From contig CM053154.1 in assembly GCA_028571685.1 (NCBI GenBank), positions 5,307,501 through 5,371,500 of the forward strand: DNA of 64,000 nucleotides. The letters run 5' to 3'. How positions within the stretch are numbered: the stretch's first letter is position 1; the number at the start of each line of letters is the position of its first letter. Below are positions 1-11,123 of the stretch, piece by piece. The notes beneath the pieces are model-generated. The model saw nothing but the letters and a program-made list of their open reading frames with translations. It was not told where the DNA came from and ran no database searches. The translations under genes were made by a program, and so were the position numbers. Source of the stretch: Heterohyrax brucei. Lineage: Eukaryota > Chordata > Mammalia > Hyracoidea > Procaviidae.

Positions 1-20
1 GCGCTCACGAGGTTTCCTAG

Positions 21-226
21 GAGTCCTGGTTTCCCAGTGGTTAGTGCCCAGCTGCTAACTGAGGGGCCATTGGTTTAAACTTACCAGCTGCTCGGTGCGA
101 GAGAGATGTGGCAGTCTGCGTCCATAAAGGTGACAGCCTTGGAAAAGTGTGAGGCAGTTCACCTCTGTCCTATAGGGTTGCTGTGAGTTGGAATTCAGTT
201 CCACAGCAGTGGGCCTGGGTTCTGGT
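21..226 (+). mobile_element. AfroSINE, sense copy
   Basis: A tRNA-derived AfroSINE starts at 'gagtcctggtttcccagtgg', carries the head-to-body transition 'cagcctt ggaaaa', and ends in the typical 'tatagggttgctgtgagttgg' and 'cagcagtgggcctgggtt' tail. Many changes from the other copies in the window mark it as an older insertion. It has no coding capacity. Confidence 0.85.
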
Positions 227-344
227 GATCTTCCTGGTAGCGGATCACCAGGTCACGTCTGCCACAGAGCGGCTGGTGGGTGTGAACTACCGATCTTTGG
301 GTGAGCGGCTGAGCATTTAACCACTGTGCCGCTAGAATTCCTTA
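227..344 (-). mobile_element. AfroSINE fragment, antisense
   Basis: The segment reads as the reverse complement of an AfroSINE head: 'gcatttaaccactgtgccgc' near 316-335 is the antisense of the conserved tRNA-like start. The 'gatcaccaggtc' stretch near 243 matches the antisense body of the longer AfroSINE subtype. It abuts the sense copy before it. Confidence 0.6.
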
Positions 345-424
345 AAGGTTTTACACCGGGGTCTGAGAATTAAGTCCACGAACTTTATTGTTCTAAGTGC
401 TAAATAGCTCGTGGCTGAATATCA

Positions 425-880
425 TCATGGTCACCTTCCAGGTACTCCCCCTGGGAAGCTATGCGCTGATGCCAGTGCCTAGTCCACCCTTCAAAGCAAT
501 TTTGGAACTCTTTCTGGAATGGCATTGCACTTGCTGGCAAGGTGGCAAGTTCGTGAACTTCGCTGTCTAGCTGTCTGTGAGGGAGTTTTTAGCCAGGAAA
601 CAAATAAATGTGTTGGAACACCCTACCTATTCACCAGTTCTGGCCCCAATATCTGTTTTCTTCACAGGAAGATAAAGGAAATATTGAGAGAGAGATTTTG
701 ATGACATTCAGGACATCAAGGGTAATCCAGTGACAACTCTGATGGCCATTCCAGAAAAAGAGGTCCAAAACGGCTTTGAAGGGTGGATGAGGCACTGGCG
801 TCACTGCCTAGCTTCCCAAGGGGAGACTTGGAAGGTGGCTCTAGTACACTACTCAACACTGAGGTGTGTAGCACTTTCTC
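425..880 (+). mobile_element. Fold-back mariner relic, copy A
   Basis: Positions 545-860 translate, with frame breaks, to the C-terminal part of a mariner-type transposase, including a degraded 'LEHPxYSPxLAP' block near 612-646, a stretch around 'FDDIQDIKGN' and an EGW-type block near 778-790. Positions 431-524 are an inverted copy of 741-838, so the element can fold into a hairpin of about 95 bp per arm with a loop near 215 bp. Many changes and stops show it is dead. A second copy with the same architecture lies at 13870-14345. Confidence 0.65.
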
Positions 881-1363
881 TCAGGTGACCTGGTAAACTT
901 AGCTGGCAGTCCTCGTGTGCCTTGTCTCTGATGTGACACAGCACACACTCAAAGAGGCGCCTTGCGCTCACTCTGGCTTTGGGCTCTGCCTTCGTCCACC
1001 TCAGAGCTCCCCTTTCCTTCTCTGCTCTGGAGAATGGCAGCCATGGGGGAGCCCAGGCATCCCCTATCTATCTGCGGTCCAGGACTGTTCACACGGTGTG
1101 TTCACAGAAAACTGTCGGGCATCCACCCAGTGAGTCCTCGCAAGATGACTGTGGCTGCTGCATCTGTGGGCCCCCACTCCCCAAAGGGAGTGCTCTGGAA
1201 GCCTGTCCAGGTCCCTCTGAGGAGCAAGCTCCTGGGCAGGGGGTGCTGTCAACCGGGAAGTAAAAGCTTATTGTTGGACTGAACTTGGAGGGGGACCCCA
1301 ACAGCGACAACCAGTCGACAGGGGGTGCTCAGAAGTTGTTTTCAAATTTATTTTTATACCTAC
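881..1363. other. Unique sequence, nothing recognised
   Basis: No repeat family or convincing exon is recognised. Short overlapping open frames occur on both strands near 915-1310, but I saw no splice-site pair that joins them, and they are what chance gives in GC-rich DNA. Confidence 0.4.
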
Positions 1364-1854
1364 TGTCATGGATTGAATTGTGTCCCCCTGAAAATGTGGA
1401 CACCAACTTGGCTAGTCCAGGATGGTGTGACGTTCCCACAGACTGTAAATCCTGCCTCTGTGGTGCTCATGAGGGAGGCTGGACGGTGGTTTGGTTGGTG
1501 GGGCAGGCCTCAGTCTATGACATGGCATAGGGCCTGGGAGCCGTCTCTGGGGGTACAAGGGAAAGGGAAGCAAGCAGAGAGTTGGGGACCTCATTCCATC
1601 AAGAAAGAGGCAGTGCCAGGAGCAGAGCATGTCCTCTGGAAAGGTCCCAGAGTCGTTGTGCCTCAGAAGGTCCTAGTGCAGGGGAAGATGGGTGACAAAG
1701 ACCTTACTCCAGAGCCAACACAGAGGGTCTTCCCCTGGAGCCAATGCCCCAAATTTGAACTCAGCCTACTTTTCAGCAAAAATAATAAAGTTCTGTTTGT
1801 TAAAGCCATCGGCTCGTGGCATTTCTGTCACAGCAGCACTAGGTGACCAAGACA
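1364..1854 (+). mobile_element. Solo LTR, MaLR/MLT1-like
   Basis: The element begins 'tgtcatggattgaattgtgt' and ends 'gtgaccaagaca', so it has TG...CA ends over about 491 bp. It also carries the 'aataaagttctgtttgttaa' polyadenylation region near 1785, as in MLT1/MaLR-type LTRs. I could not see a clear target-site duplication. A 173-codon open frame at 1325-1846 falls inside it and is a by-product of the LTR. Confidence 0.6.
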
Positions 1855-2729
1855 ATGAACTTCAAGTCTAGACTGATTGCTGCCACTCTGCTAGAGCCTA
1901 TATACCCCAGTCCCTCCCGAGAGGAGGCAAAGCAGAAGGTGACATGCTCTTGCAGTTCTAGAATTGATTTGTTTTTTCAAAGTAAGCCGTCAGGAAGCCT
2001 CTCCTGACATTAGGAATTTCCCTGAGTGGCACATTCCCGGCTGTCACTGGCCTTTCTGGAAGCTGGTGCCGGGAGCGATGTGTTAGGGTGCTAAGTCCTG
2101 AGTAATCCTTTCTGGCGTGGAGACCTGTTTGCTTCGCTGCAAACAGCTTCCTCCAGGAGCCAGAGGGGCCTCCTGGGCCCCTTCCTGCTGCGTCTGCTTT
2201 GATGGGATTAAGGCAGTTTGGGAAGGCCCGCTCGGCCTCTCAGGCTCCGACCCATGGCCTCTGCAGGGTCAGTGTGGGAACATCCCGTGGCCTCGGGGAG
2301 CAGCTCACATTTCTTCTGAAAAAGACTGTTTCTCCCAGCTCCCCTTCAGTTTCTCTTCAGTAGGGATTTGCCACAAGCTTGTAACGCACAAGTTATCCTT
2401 CCCTGAACGAGAGTGCCATTCTTCTAACTCTGAGAGCGCTCCTGTTGCAGCTCCGGGATCGCTGACTGCATGTGGGGAGGAGGAGGACGGATGGCGGTGG
2501 CATGAAGAGCACTGAGCTTGAGAGGAGGCCAGGCTGAGGGCTGAGCCCCAGGAACCACAGGGCCCCCAGGGTACCCTCTCTCCTTCAGGTGCCCCACTCC
2601 TGGTGACGGGCGAATCTCCCAGTAACCCAAAGCCAGGGGAGTGGCCCAGCCTCTCTCAGCCTCCTGGAGTTCTTCAGCCCACCTTCCATCTGCTTTTCTC
2701 TCCCAAGGGGCCTTCAGCACAGGCTTCTT
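1855..2729. other. Unique GC-rich sequence
   Basis: About 870 bp without any recognised repeat. Open frames at 2117-2515 on the plus strand and 2424-2720 on the minus strand have no supporting splice signals or recognisable domains. It could hold regulatory sequence, but nothing seen here shows that. Confidence 0.4.
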
Positions 2730-2762
2730 CCCCCCCCCCCCGTCTCCCTTGCCCCCCCCCCA
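2730..2762. repeat. Two poly(C) runs
   Basis: Two runs of about ten to twelve C residues are separated by a short 'gtctcccttg' spacer. Such G/C homopolymers are unstable and prone to assembly error. Confidence 0.9.
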
Positions 2763-3252
2763 CTGTCCCCCATGCTGCCCTGAGCACCTTCCCAGATGGA
2801 TTTCACTGCCCCTTGAGCTGAGGGCTAATCTGTGACTTACACCACAACAATAGCCATCTAGTCCTGTTTATCAGTTAACAGAAGCCCCCAGGGGCCAGCA
2901 CACCCGCTGATCTCTTCCTCTCCTGTCTGCTTCATTTAGGCAAGAGATGACAGGAATTCAAAGGCCCCCAGAGACCAGCGACTGTGGCCTGCGGCCTGTG
3001 GCTTTTGTCCTTTTCTCAAGAATACTGGGTGCTGGGAAAACCCCCGCCCCCATGGGGCTGCATCCCTGATCTGTCCATGTCTTCAGTGCCAGCCCTGTCC
3101 AACACAGGCCCTGACGCTGATGACGTGGGACAAGATCGCAGAGCACAGTGATTCCTGGAGAGCAGAGAAGACCCTTCTCAGTCTCTGGGCCGTCACAGGG
3201 TCCTGTTTGTGCAGGAGAGATTGCCCAACTGTTGACAAAAAAGTTAAGGATT
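2763..3252. other. Unique sequence, nothing recognised
   Basis: No repeat or gene feature is identified. Open frames at 2958-3260 on the minus strand are unsupported by splice signals or domains. Confidence 0.4.
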
Positions 3253-3310
3253 TGAACCACCAGCTTTTCACTTGATGGCTGAGAGTTTAGTGGTTTGTGT
3301 CACTGGGGCT
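3253..3310 (-). mobile_element. AfroSINE head fragment, antisense
   Basis: The segment 'ttgaaccaccagcttttcac' followed by 'gtggtttgtgtcactggggc' resembles the reverse complement of the SINE tRNA-like head. Only the 5' part of the element is present. Confidence 0.4.
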
Positions 3311-3412
3311 CAGAGACAGTAACCGACCTGCCCGAATCACAGGGACAGAGGACAGCACAGCCAGGAGCAAGCTTCCTCTGGGTCCTGGACAATGGCGAGC
3401 ACAGTGCTGGCA

Positions 3413-3489
3413 AGGGAGAGCGGGAGGGGAGGGGGACGGAGGAAGAAGGAGGGAAGGAGGGGAGGAGGGAGGAGGGAGGGGAGAGGAAG
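3413..3489. repeat. Purine-rich (GGA)n-like tract
   Basis: About 75 bp consist almost wholly of G and A (gggagggg, ggaagaagga, ggaggaggga units). The open frames across it are low-complexity Gly/Glu/Arg translations and are not genes. Confidence 0.9.
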
Positions 3490-3512
3490 GGCTATGCCTG
3501 GGACTGTTGGGG

Positions 3513-3728
3513 ATGCATAGAGTTTTCATAGACTGGTTTCCAGAAGTAGCTCCCTGGCTTCTCTTCCTGGTCCTAGCCTGGAAGCTCCAGGGAAACCCGT
3601 TCAGGATCCCTGCAATACACAAGCCTCCTTGACAGATGGGCAAGGGCTACAGACGAGTGTATTTGCCTGCGAAGGGTCCCCAGCCTTGGGCAGGAAATGT
3701 GACAATTCTACCACTGAGCCACCGACAT
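3513..3728 (-). mobile_element. Composite SINE (RTE-like body), antisense
   Basis: The order 'gactggtttccagaagtagc', 'tggaagctccagggaaaccc' and 'acaattctaccactgagcc' is the reverse complement of the longer AfroSINE-related element also seen at 11548-11892 and, in sense, at 23742-24070. The last block is the antisense of its tRNA-like head. Confidence 0.65.
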
Positions 3729-4039
3729 CTCACAGGGCAAAGAGGCACATCTAAAAATTCTGTGCCATCCCCAGAGACGCCTTCAGCTCCCAAAGGGTCA
3801 GTCTGCAGACGGAACACCAGGGGTAGGACTCGGGGTCTGCTGAAGGAAGGCCGAGCTGGACGGCTCCTGTGGCTGTGAGGTCACCTCCAGCCTGGGCTCA
3901 GGCCTGCTGCTTCCCAGCCCTGCGACCTTGAGCAGGGCAGTTACAGGGTCCCATCTGTTTCTCCATGTGTATTCTGAAGCTCCAAAGTTGATGTTGTCTC
4001 CTCTGGCTGACACTGATAAATAAAAGTAGCGGTGGCCAG

Positions 4040-4215
4040 CAACTGCGCAGCCTCTGTGGACGAATACGCTGTTCTAAGCACCATATGAACAATCTTGAAC
4101 CTCACAGCGCCTGTATGAACCAAGTAGTATGATTAGCCCCATTTCACAGCTGGGGAAGCTGAGGCCCAGAGAGGTTGAGTAACTTGCAACAGGTCACACA
4201 GCTAGCTAGCCATGG
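4040..4215 (-). mobile_element. MIR relic, antisense
   Basis: The core 'ccccatttcacagctgggga' followed by 'gaggcccagagaggttgagt' and 'acaggtcacacagctag' is the reverse complement of the conserved MIR core ('acctctctgtgcctcag'). MIRs are ancient tRNA-derived SINEs mobilised by L2. Confidence 0.9.
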
Positions 4216-5019
4216 AGGAAAGGAGGCTGGCAGACACTGTGAGAGCTAGACGATGATGAGTGAAGGTGGGACTGAATTCACAGCTTGTGTCTCTCTCTGC
4301 CCCTCACCCCTCCTCACTACTCACCAGGTGTGTGTTCTGTGTGTGCCCATGACATAGAACCCCTCAGACTGTGCCCCCTTCCGAAATGACCTCTTGTTTG
4401 GGTTAAAAGCCTCTACCCAAATTGCCGAAGGGTTTGGTCCCAAATGTGCTGTTGGCACCTGCCTGCCCCCAACAAATGTAATGCCGCTTCTCTGGTCTGC
4501 TCCAGAGTCCGTGGCTGACCTACAGCCCCAGTGCGCTGGCCTTGCAGACAGAGGCACCGCTGGAGGCCACTGGTGGTGGGTGCAGCCCACGCAAAACCTT
4601 TCTAGGGCTGGTGGCTGAGAAACATCCACTGGCCATGAAAGACTCAGCAGCGCGAGCCAATTACTCCCTGGAATGCCGCCCCTGAGCCCTTAGGAGCTGC
4701 CCTGGATGAAGCCCCCGTGGAGCTTCATCTGAAGTACCCAGCATGTTCAGTGGCTCCCTGCTGGTCAGCACTGCTCACATGACACTCAGCTGTGAGCGCA
4801 GACAGGGCGTGCTCTGGAGGGCCAGGCCCCGTCCCAGAGGGTGTAGCCCTCTCTAAGGCTCTCAGGTGCTCTTCGCAAGCTTTCCCTTACCGCTGCTTCT
4901 CAGAACGCTACATTTTACTGCGCTCGGCCAAAACCCCAACCCCACCGTCACCAGGCACCTCGGATCCTGACTACCCTGGGCGCTCCCTCCCGAGCGGGAC
5001 TGCTCCAGGGGGCTTTCTA
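4216..5019. other. Unique sequence, nothing recognised
   Basis: About 800 bp without recognised repeats. Opposing open frames at 4321-4629 (minus) and 4394-4618 (plus) overlap each other, and neither has a recognisable domain. Confidence 0.4.
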
Positions 5020-5232
5020 GAGAGGAAGCCCTGGTTGCTCAGTGGTTAAGCACTCAGTGACCGACTGCAGGAGCGGTGGTGTGAACACATCAGCTGCTCT
5101 GCCAGAGGCAGTGCCCACGATGTGCCCCTTAAAGATCAGCGCCCAGGAGACCTGGCAGGGCGGCTCTGCTCTGCCGCGTGGGGCATCAGTGCACATTGGC
5201 ATCGACTCAGCAGCTCACAGCGACAGCAGCAA
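5020..5232 (+). mobile_element. AfroSINE, sense copy
   Basis: It begins 'gaggaagccctggttgctca' with 'gtggttaagcactcag' and ends 'catcgactcagcagctcaca'. It is near full length for the longer AfroSINE form and has diverged considerably. Confidence 0.8.
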
Positions 5233-5261
5233 CCTTCTTTACAGAAGCACGTGGCCCTTCT

Positions 5262-5341
5262 TTGTTGGTGCCACCTGGTGTGTTTGAACCACTAACCTTG
5301 TGGTCAGCAGCAAGAGGCAAGCCATCTGCACCCCTAGGGAA
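5262..5341 (-). mobile_element. AfroSINE fragment, antisense
   Basis: The stretch 'ggtgtgtttgaaccactaac' followed by 'gtggtcagcagc' and 'atctgcacccctaggga' is the antisense of the tRNA-like head. The rest of the element is missing. Confidence 0.6.
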
Positions 5342-7011
5342 TGGTTTTGCTGCACTATGGCCACGAGTAGTAACACAAGGAGACTGTCAAACCCCCCAAA
5401 GTTGCTTCTTGGCTTTTTGTTTCGGGTCCTCCTCTTTTTCCCTGGGTCATTTTAAGCAGGTGAGTCCACCTGCCAGGAAAGACCTGGGGCTGATGTACTC
5501 CAGGCTGGTCCCCCCAGAGTTTACAGATGGCTACTTAGCAACGCAGGCGCTTTCCACCCTGGAGAGCTGTCGATAACCAATCTGCCCGGCAAAGCTGTCC
5601 TCAGCTCTTCAAAGGCTTATGGAAATGCCCACTCCAGCCGAATCCTCCAGGGAATGAGATTTTATTTATATAATAAGGTTTAGAAAATAAAGCCACCTTA
5701 AGGCTGTGCTAACCAATAACTCCCAGGCTGACACTGATGGACCATTGCAGTTAGGAGACAAATTGCTGGGACGGAAGGGCTGAGGATGCTGCCAGCATCT
5801 TTATTGACCCGTGCCGTGATCTACCTAGCTGCCCGTTGAAAAGTCACGTCCTCACACCTTAAATCAACCCGACAAGAGAAGACCTGCCAAGCCTCATCCA
5901 TCTTCATCTGTTTCCCGAAAACCTAGGAGATGCTCTCGGCCAGCAGAGTCTGTAGCTTGTCCTGCCAGCAGCCCTCGGTGACGAGTTCTAGAAGCCCCCT
6001 AAACCAAACACAACTTTATGGAGGTGACTTCTTGAGGATGCTCTGGGCTTGCGTTATCTTGCTGACAAGAAATATGCTTACCGGTGCTCTGTGGATTGTT
6101 GACTTAGTGACAGGACAATAACCCCTCTTCCTCCAATAATTCCTTGTCATTCCTGGTGGCCAGTCTCTAGCAAGTGTGCTACTATTCTGATAACAAATTG
6201 AGAGATGAGAAAAAATTTTAAATATGTGTTTTAATTTATAGTTGAAGACACATAGTTAATGAGAACAATGAATATGAAGCAAACATTTCAAATGACATGC
6301 TTTCCAGATAGACTAAAGGATCATCAGTTTACTGTGACATGAGGTTAGTAGCACTTACAAGTAGCACTTGGCTACCAACCAAATTTTTCAAATCTATTTA
6401 CAGGTATCCGGGAAGAAAGGGCGCAGCCTTGAAAAGAGAGCACAGGTGCCCTCTGACCACCTGGGGGTGCTGTGACCTGGAGGGGAAGCAACGGTGTGGT
6501 TTTCTGGCTTATGTTAGTATCCGCTTAGTGGGTGAAAGGTACAGCACAGTGACACCCCTTCTTTGTCCGGATCAAGATGAGATTTTTAAATATTACCAAG
6601 TCAATATGAACTTGAGGCTGAGAACTTAGGGACTGAGTGATATTTTTTAAAATAAAACCTAAAGCCTCAGTCCTGCCTGAGAAAGCGGTTTTCTAAAACA
6701 GGCCTCTGTGGTTGAAGCAGAGGAGAGCAGCAGCAATGCTCCTGGCTCTGTGGAGACAGGGGTCTCACAAAGACCCTCTGTTGGATCTCTGGGCTGGCTG
6801 GCTAGGTTTTGGCAATTCAGTGGAGCCCTTCAGCCCTCTATCTTCCTAAACACCTGCCTCACTGGTGGCTGACACCTCTAGGGGTTTGAGTTCAGGGTCT
6901 GCTTCAGCTGAAGTCATTTCATCCTCAACCTGGATGTCAGGCCTCTCTCGCTTGCCCTGTTCTTATGGTTACTTCATCACAGAGTAACCATGGTAACCCA
7001 AGTACATGGTT
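5342..7011. other. Unique sequence, nothing recognised
   Basis: About 1.7 kb in which I recognise no repeat family and no convincing exon. It includes an AT-rich stretch near 6180-6310. Old, unrecognisable repeats may be present. Confidence 0.35.
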
Positions 7012-7495
7012 AGGTTACCACTTTGAGGACCAAGGTGAGCCTGACCCAAGTCATCGTAATTTCAGTTGCTTCATAAGCGCATGAAGACTGAATGATGGAT
7101 AAAGAAGACCTAAGAGCTGACGCCTTTGAATTACAATGTTGATGAAGAGTATTGAGTATAATGTGAATCACAAGAGGAATGAATCAATCTGTCCTGGGAC
7201 AGAAATCCAGCCAGAGTGCTCCTTGGAAGTGAGAATGGCCAGATACTGTCTTATACACTTTGGATGTGTTATCAGGAGGGATCAGTCCCCGGGGAAGTCA
7301 TCATGTTTGGTCAAGTAGAGGATCAGTGAAGAAGAGGAAGACCCCTGACAGATGAGATGATGGATTGACACGGAGGCAGCAACAATGGGCTCAAGCGTGG
7401 CAGCGATTGTGAGGATGGTGCCGGGCCGGCCAATGTTCTGCTATACATCAGGTTGCTGTGAGTTGGAACCAACTGGACACCTGATGCCACCACCA
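7012..7495 (+). mobile_element. RTE retrotransposon 3' end, sense
   Basis: It follows the end of the RTE reverse-transcriptase frame and 3' tail: 'actttgaggaccaaggtgag', 'gacgcctttgaattacaatg', 'ccagagtgctccttggaagt', 'atcaggagggatcagtcccc', 'agaggaagacccctgac' and the tail 'ggttgctgtgagttggaacc'. The copy is 5'-truncated and carries stops and frameshifts, so it is inactive. RTE elements encode an APE-like endonuclease and a reverse transcriptase. Confidence 0.9.
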
Positions 7496-8330
7496 CCTGA
7501 CTTTGTGACATCATAGATGGCACAAAGCCAGTTCCCCAAGATGGCCACTGGGCGGGGCCCATTCTCCAGGAAAAACAGCAGGTTAAGGAACAGTTTTATT
7601 TTCTTAAAAGTACTGTTTCTGGCACATGGCCAGGAACACACTCACTCTCTAGTAAGAGCATGACAACTTAACCAGCGTTTCTTGACTGCTGTTTTGAGGC
7701 TTTGGAAAGCTAGTTAGCAAAGGAAGAAAAGTGAGAAAGTTTGGGGACCCCCTCCTGCTACATGTCTTTGAACAAAAAATTGGTCGTCATCAACCCGAGG
7801 CAGTTCAGTTCCACTTCTGTCGTCAGGAATGATAATCCATGCCACCAGTCTGCGAAGAAGACGGCAAATTGAATTTCTATTCCAAACCTTTCCAAATTAA
7901 ATGATGAGCACTTATGATTTTAAAATGCAGCCACCACTTTGATGAAGAAATTGTACACTCTCCATATCTGCTTTTCTTGGAGATTTCTGATGTATGTGAG
8001 TGAAGAACGTACCCCAGTAGGAAAGCAGAATGTTTTCCTTGGCTGTGTGTCCTTCATTTGTACTCACAGGTGGGACACTCCACTGAAGATCCCGACAACA
8101 ACAGAGTGCCATCGCGTTGAAAAATTAGTCTGAATTAGTAAGGAGATGCATTTGCCATCTGTCAAATGACACCCCAACGGCTTTTCCATCGTCACCCATC
8201 GTTCATGGTTGCAGTCTGTCGGCCAGGAGTAGAGAAAAGAGACTGAGGGTTGTGTTTCCAGCCTGCATGTGAGAGCTCAGGTGTGACCTCCCCACACATG
8301 CATCCCCTGCATCCCCTGGTTGTGGCATTG
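7496..8330. other. Unique sequence, nothing recognised
   Basis: About 835 bp with no recognised repeat or exon. Confidence 0.4.
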
Positions 8331-8510
8331 TCAGGTACTGTCGAGTCGCTTCTAGCTCCTCATGGCGCTACAGGCAAGAGAGCAGTCCTGCCCCACGCTC
8401 CCCATCCTGGCTGTGTCTGAACCCCTTGCCGTGGGCACCGGGTCAATTCATCTCTTTGAGGGGCCTCGTGTTTTTCACCGACGCTCTACTAACCAAGCGG
8501 TTGGCCATGC
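8331..8510 (-). mobile_element. RTE fragment, antisense
   Basis: The stretches 'ggtactgtcgagtcgcttct', 'gggtcaattcatctctttga' and 'caccgacgctctactaacca' match the antisense RTE 3' region ('gtcaatccatctcgttgagg', 'gctgaccctctac'). It is strongly diverged. Confidence 0.6.
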
Positions 8511-8605
8511 CATTGCCTCTGCAGTGCCACTGAGCAGGTTTCAACTCCCAACCTTTTGGTCAGCAGTTGAGAGCAAGCTGTTGGTACCACCCGAGCGTCT
8601 GCAAG
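8511..8605 (-). mobile_element. AfroSINE fragment, antisense
   Basis: The block 'caactcccaaccttttggtc' with 'agcagttgagag' and 'tggtaccacccgag' is the antisense AfroSINE head. It sits directly against the RTE fragment. Confidence 0.65.
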
Positions 8606-8696
8606 TGTCTCTAGGCATCGGTACATGTTCTGTAGGGGACAAGCACACCCCAGGGGAGAACCACTGTTGAGATATGGGTAGGAACAGCTACAGCAT

Positions 8697-8757
8697 TTGT
8701 GTGGGTATGTGAGCAATCACACGCGTGTGGCATGTGTGTAGGTGTGTGTGTGCGTTA
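8697..8757. repeat. Imperfect (TG)n microsatellite
   Basis: A stretch of alternating TG/CA dinucleotides with interruptions, such as 'catgtgtgtaggtgtgtgtg'. The minus-strand open frame here ends in a Thr/His run and is not a gene. Confidence 0.8.
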
Positions 8758-9789
8758 CTGATGATGGGAAATCAGGGTTAAATGCCACCTGTACCCCGAA
8801 GGACTTTCTGTAGGGTGGACTCCAGCCATCCGACACCTCTCGAGGGATGGTGGTTCTCAGAAGAGAGGTTTCATTTTTCCTGACAGGAAAAAGTGTCTGG
8901 CCGGCAGCATTAAGAAGATGGGTCAAAGCCCGTGGGTGACACTACCCCCACCTTGCCCCCAGGGATATGCTTTCTGCCCAGCTTGGCCCCTCTCCTCTCC
9001 TCACCCACCACCCAGCCCTCAGCATTCTTTTGGGGACGGGTGATGGGGTGTTGATTTCAGAAGATGCATGGACTCAGGGAAATGAGGCCCTTCCCAGGCC
9101 CTAGCGTCTGCACCCCCGGCTGTTTTCCTGACTCACTCACCCCATTCCTCAGAGCCTCCTCTCAGCCACTTCCCTAATCAACAAGGAGGAATTTGCCTCA
9201 GGGACACATGCTTCTTGCTTCACTTTATTTGGGCAGAGTGGGCTCTTACATTCCTCAGAGAAACAGGGGCTGAGGCCTGTTGTTCTCAGACTCATCAAAG
9301 GCAGGCCCTCACCGCCCCTCACCAGGGTCAGCACCATGGCCCCGAGGGCCCGGTGGGCCCTGTGAACTCCGCTCCTGGCGGGTGTTCCCGTGAGTCCCAA
9401 CACGGGACAAGGTCAACACTAGCTGAAACTGCCGAGATGATCCTGGAAGCTGGGAGAAGCAAGAATCCTGACTCGGGATCACACACTGTGGGAAAGGCTT
9501 TCCGCCTGCAGCCTTCTCAGCCAACGCCGGCACCACCTGCGGGTGCAGACAGGCGGCGTTGACCAGTTCCCTGGCCTTGCTCTCAGGCATGCAGCCTCGG
9601 TCCGTGCTTTACTGTCTAGGTACAAAGCTGGCTCCTGCAAGGGGGAGGTCAAAGATGCCCTAGATGTCCCCTTTTTCTAAACTACCCACCTGCCATCACC
9701 AGTATCAATGACTCTTCCCTCAGTCCTTTCCCTCCCATGTTTGGGTTCGGGAATTCAATGCAACATCTCACGGAACTCACAGGCTTCAT
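8758..9789. other. Unique GC-rich sequence
   Basis: About 1 kb without a recognised repeat. Overlapping frames at 9149-9403 (minus), 9215-9562 (plus) and 9309-9590 (minus) have no recognisable domain and no splice context that I can defend. Confidence 0.35.
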
Positions 9790-10172
9790 CAAAGATATGG
9801 CTCAGGTGGTTAAGGAAGCTGGCTTGTCCTGAACCTGTGGGTAAGTTGTAGGCTTCTCCTGACCCACATGGATGCAAGGGCTGGCAAACCCAAACTAGTA
9901 GTTTAGACCCCAGGCTGCTGTCTCACGAGGCTGCGGAAATTGGCAAACCAGGTCAGCTGATGAACTCCCCGTCCACGGGGCTGTGGATGCAAATCCAGGA
10001 ATTGGCAGTACAGACGGCAGGCCTCCGCCTCAAGCCCCAAGAACTGAGACAATCGTATGTGAGCGTCAGATCCAGATGCAGAGGGAAGTGTCTCACCAGG
10101 GCACCCCTGTGTAAGTCTCAGATGCAGACCCCACCCCAGGAAAAGGCATCAGGTAAGGGTGGGGCTTGAGTC
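9790..10172 (+). mobile_element. Old interspersed repeat, related to 34325-34855
   Basis: The stretches 'ctcaggtggttaaggaagct', 'gctggcaaacccaaactag' and 'caagccccaagaactgagac' follow the same order as in the element at 34325-34855 (a 'ggaaataactcaagtggttg' and 'agtcccaagaaccagaggtc' type). I recognise the pattern from other mammals but cannot name the family. Confidence 0.5.
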
Positions 10173-10226
10173 ACACCTTTGGGCAAGGCTCAGCCTCAAG
10201 ACGTACCTCCCCCAAACTTGCCTCAT

Positions 10227-10391
10227 TTACACGTAGAGCCACTGTCATCAAGTGGATTCCAACTCTAAGTGACCCGATAAGGCAAAGTAGAACTACCCCA
10301 TAAAGTTTCCACGCAACACTTGGTGTTTCAAACGGCTGCGCTTTTGGTTAGCAGCTGTAGCACTTAACCACTAGGCCACCAGGGTTTCCAT
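10227..10391 (-). mobile_element. AfroSINE, antisense copy
   Basis: It runs from 'gccactgtcatcaagtggat' (antisense tail) through 'tagaactaccccataaagtt' to 'cttaaccactaggccaccag' followed by 'ggtttcc' (antisense head). It is essentially full length for the short AfroSINE form. Confidence 0.9.
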
Positions 10392-11123
10392 GCAGAGCTC
10401 GGGACTTACAATATGTAAAATGAGCAACAAGCACGTAATACTGGGAACCGTGCCTGGCCAGGCTGACACAGTACCCAACCACCACAGGGTCTGGGGACTT
10501 CGTCTTTCCAGAGAAGCACAGGCTGCTGCTTTCTGACGCCTAGAAATGTGGTACAGTGCGCTACACACAACGCATTCAGTCAATGGAGTCACACCTGTTT
10601 TCCTGAAATGGTCTGGGAAACCCAGAGCTGAATGCTGAGTACTGTGATACTTAAATAAAAAAGGGATTAGGGTGAGAAAAAGACCTATGTAGGCTAAATT
10701 GGAAAAATGTGTGTAATTTACAAAATCACGTAAAAGTGAAAGCGTTCCTTTTTCCTTCAGTCAAGGCCCACTCCGTCAGAGAAAGCCCGTCTTCTCACAC
10801 CTCTGCATTTGGGCAGAGGTTTGAAAGTGATGTGCTGTGCATAACTGTTGGAAGGTTTTGCAGAACTCTGAGAATTCCCCAGGAAGCCCACGGGCTCTCT
10901 CAGGGACCTGGGTGCTGCAAAAGCAATCAGCTCCTCTTGGCAACCATCCCTCTTCTTCCCCTTGGAAGGCTGGTTACCCGGGCAATCCTCTCAATAGCCA
11001 GCCTCTCTGCAGGTAGCCTGAAAAGAAAAGGCACTTTCTTCAGAGGCAGGGTTACTCTCTGGGCCCCTGCCTGAGTACCACTGACTTTATCTTCCTTTTT
11101 TAATAAAATTCACCCCAGCACCT
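10392..11123. other. Unique sequence, nothing recognised
   Basis: About 730 bp with no recognised repeat. The 121-codon frame at 10709-11074 has no domain that I recognise. Confidence 0.4.

Noticed and set aside
21..226. tRNA genes at AfroSINE heads throughout the window
   Set aside because: The heads are tRNA-derived SINE promoters and do not fold as complete tRNAs. No genuine tRNA was recognised.
1325..1846. 173-codon open frame
   Set aside because: It lies almost wholly inside a TG...CA LTR (1364-1854), and the translation matches nothing recognised.
6960..7020. Palindromic 'gtaaccatggtaac' region as a protein-binding site
   Set aside because: The symmetry extends only over the central 8 bp and has no other support.
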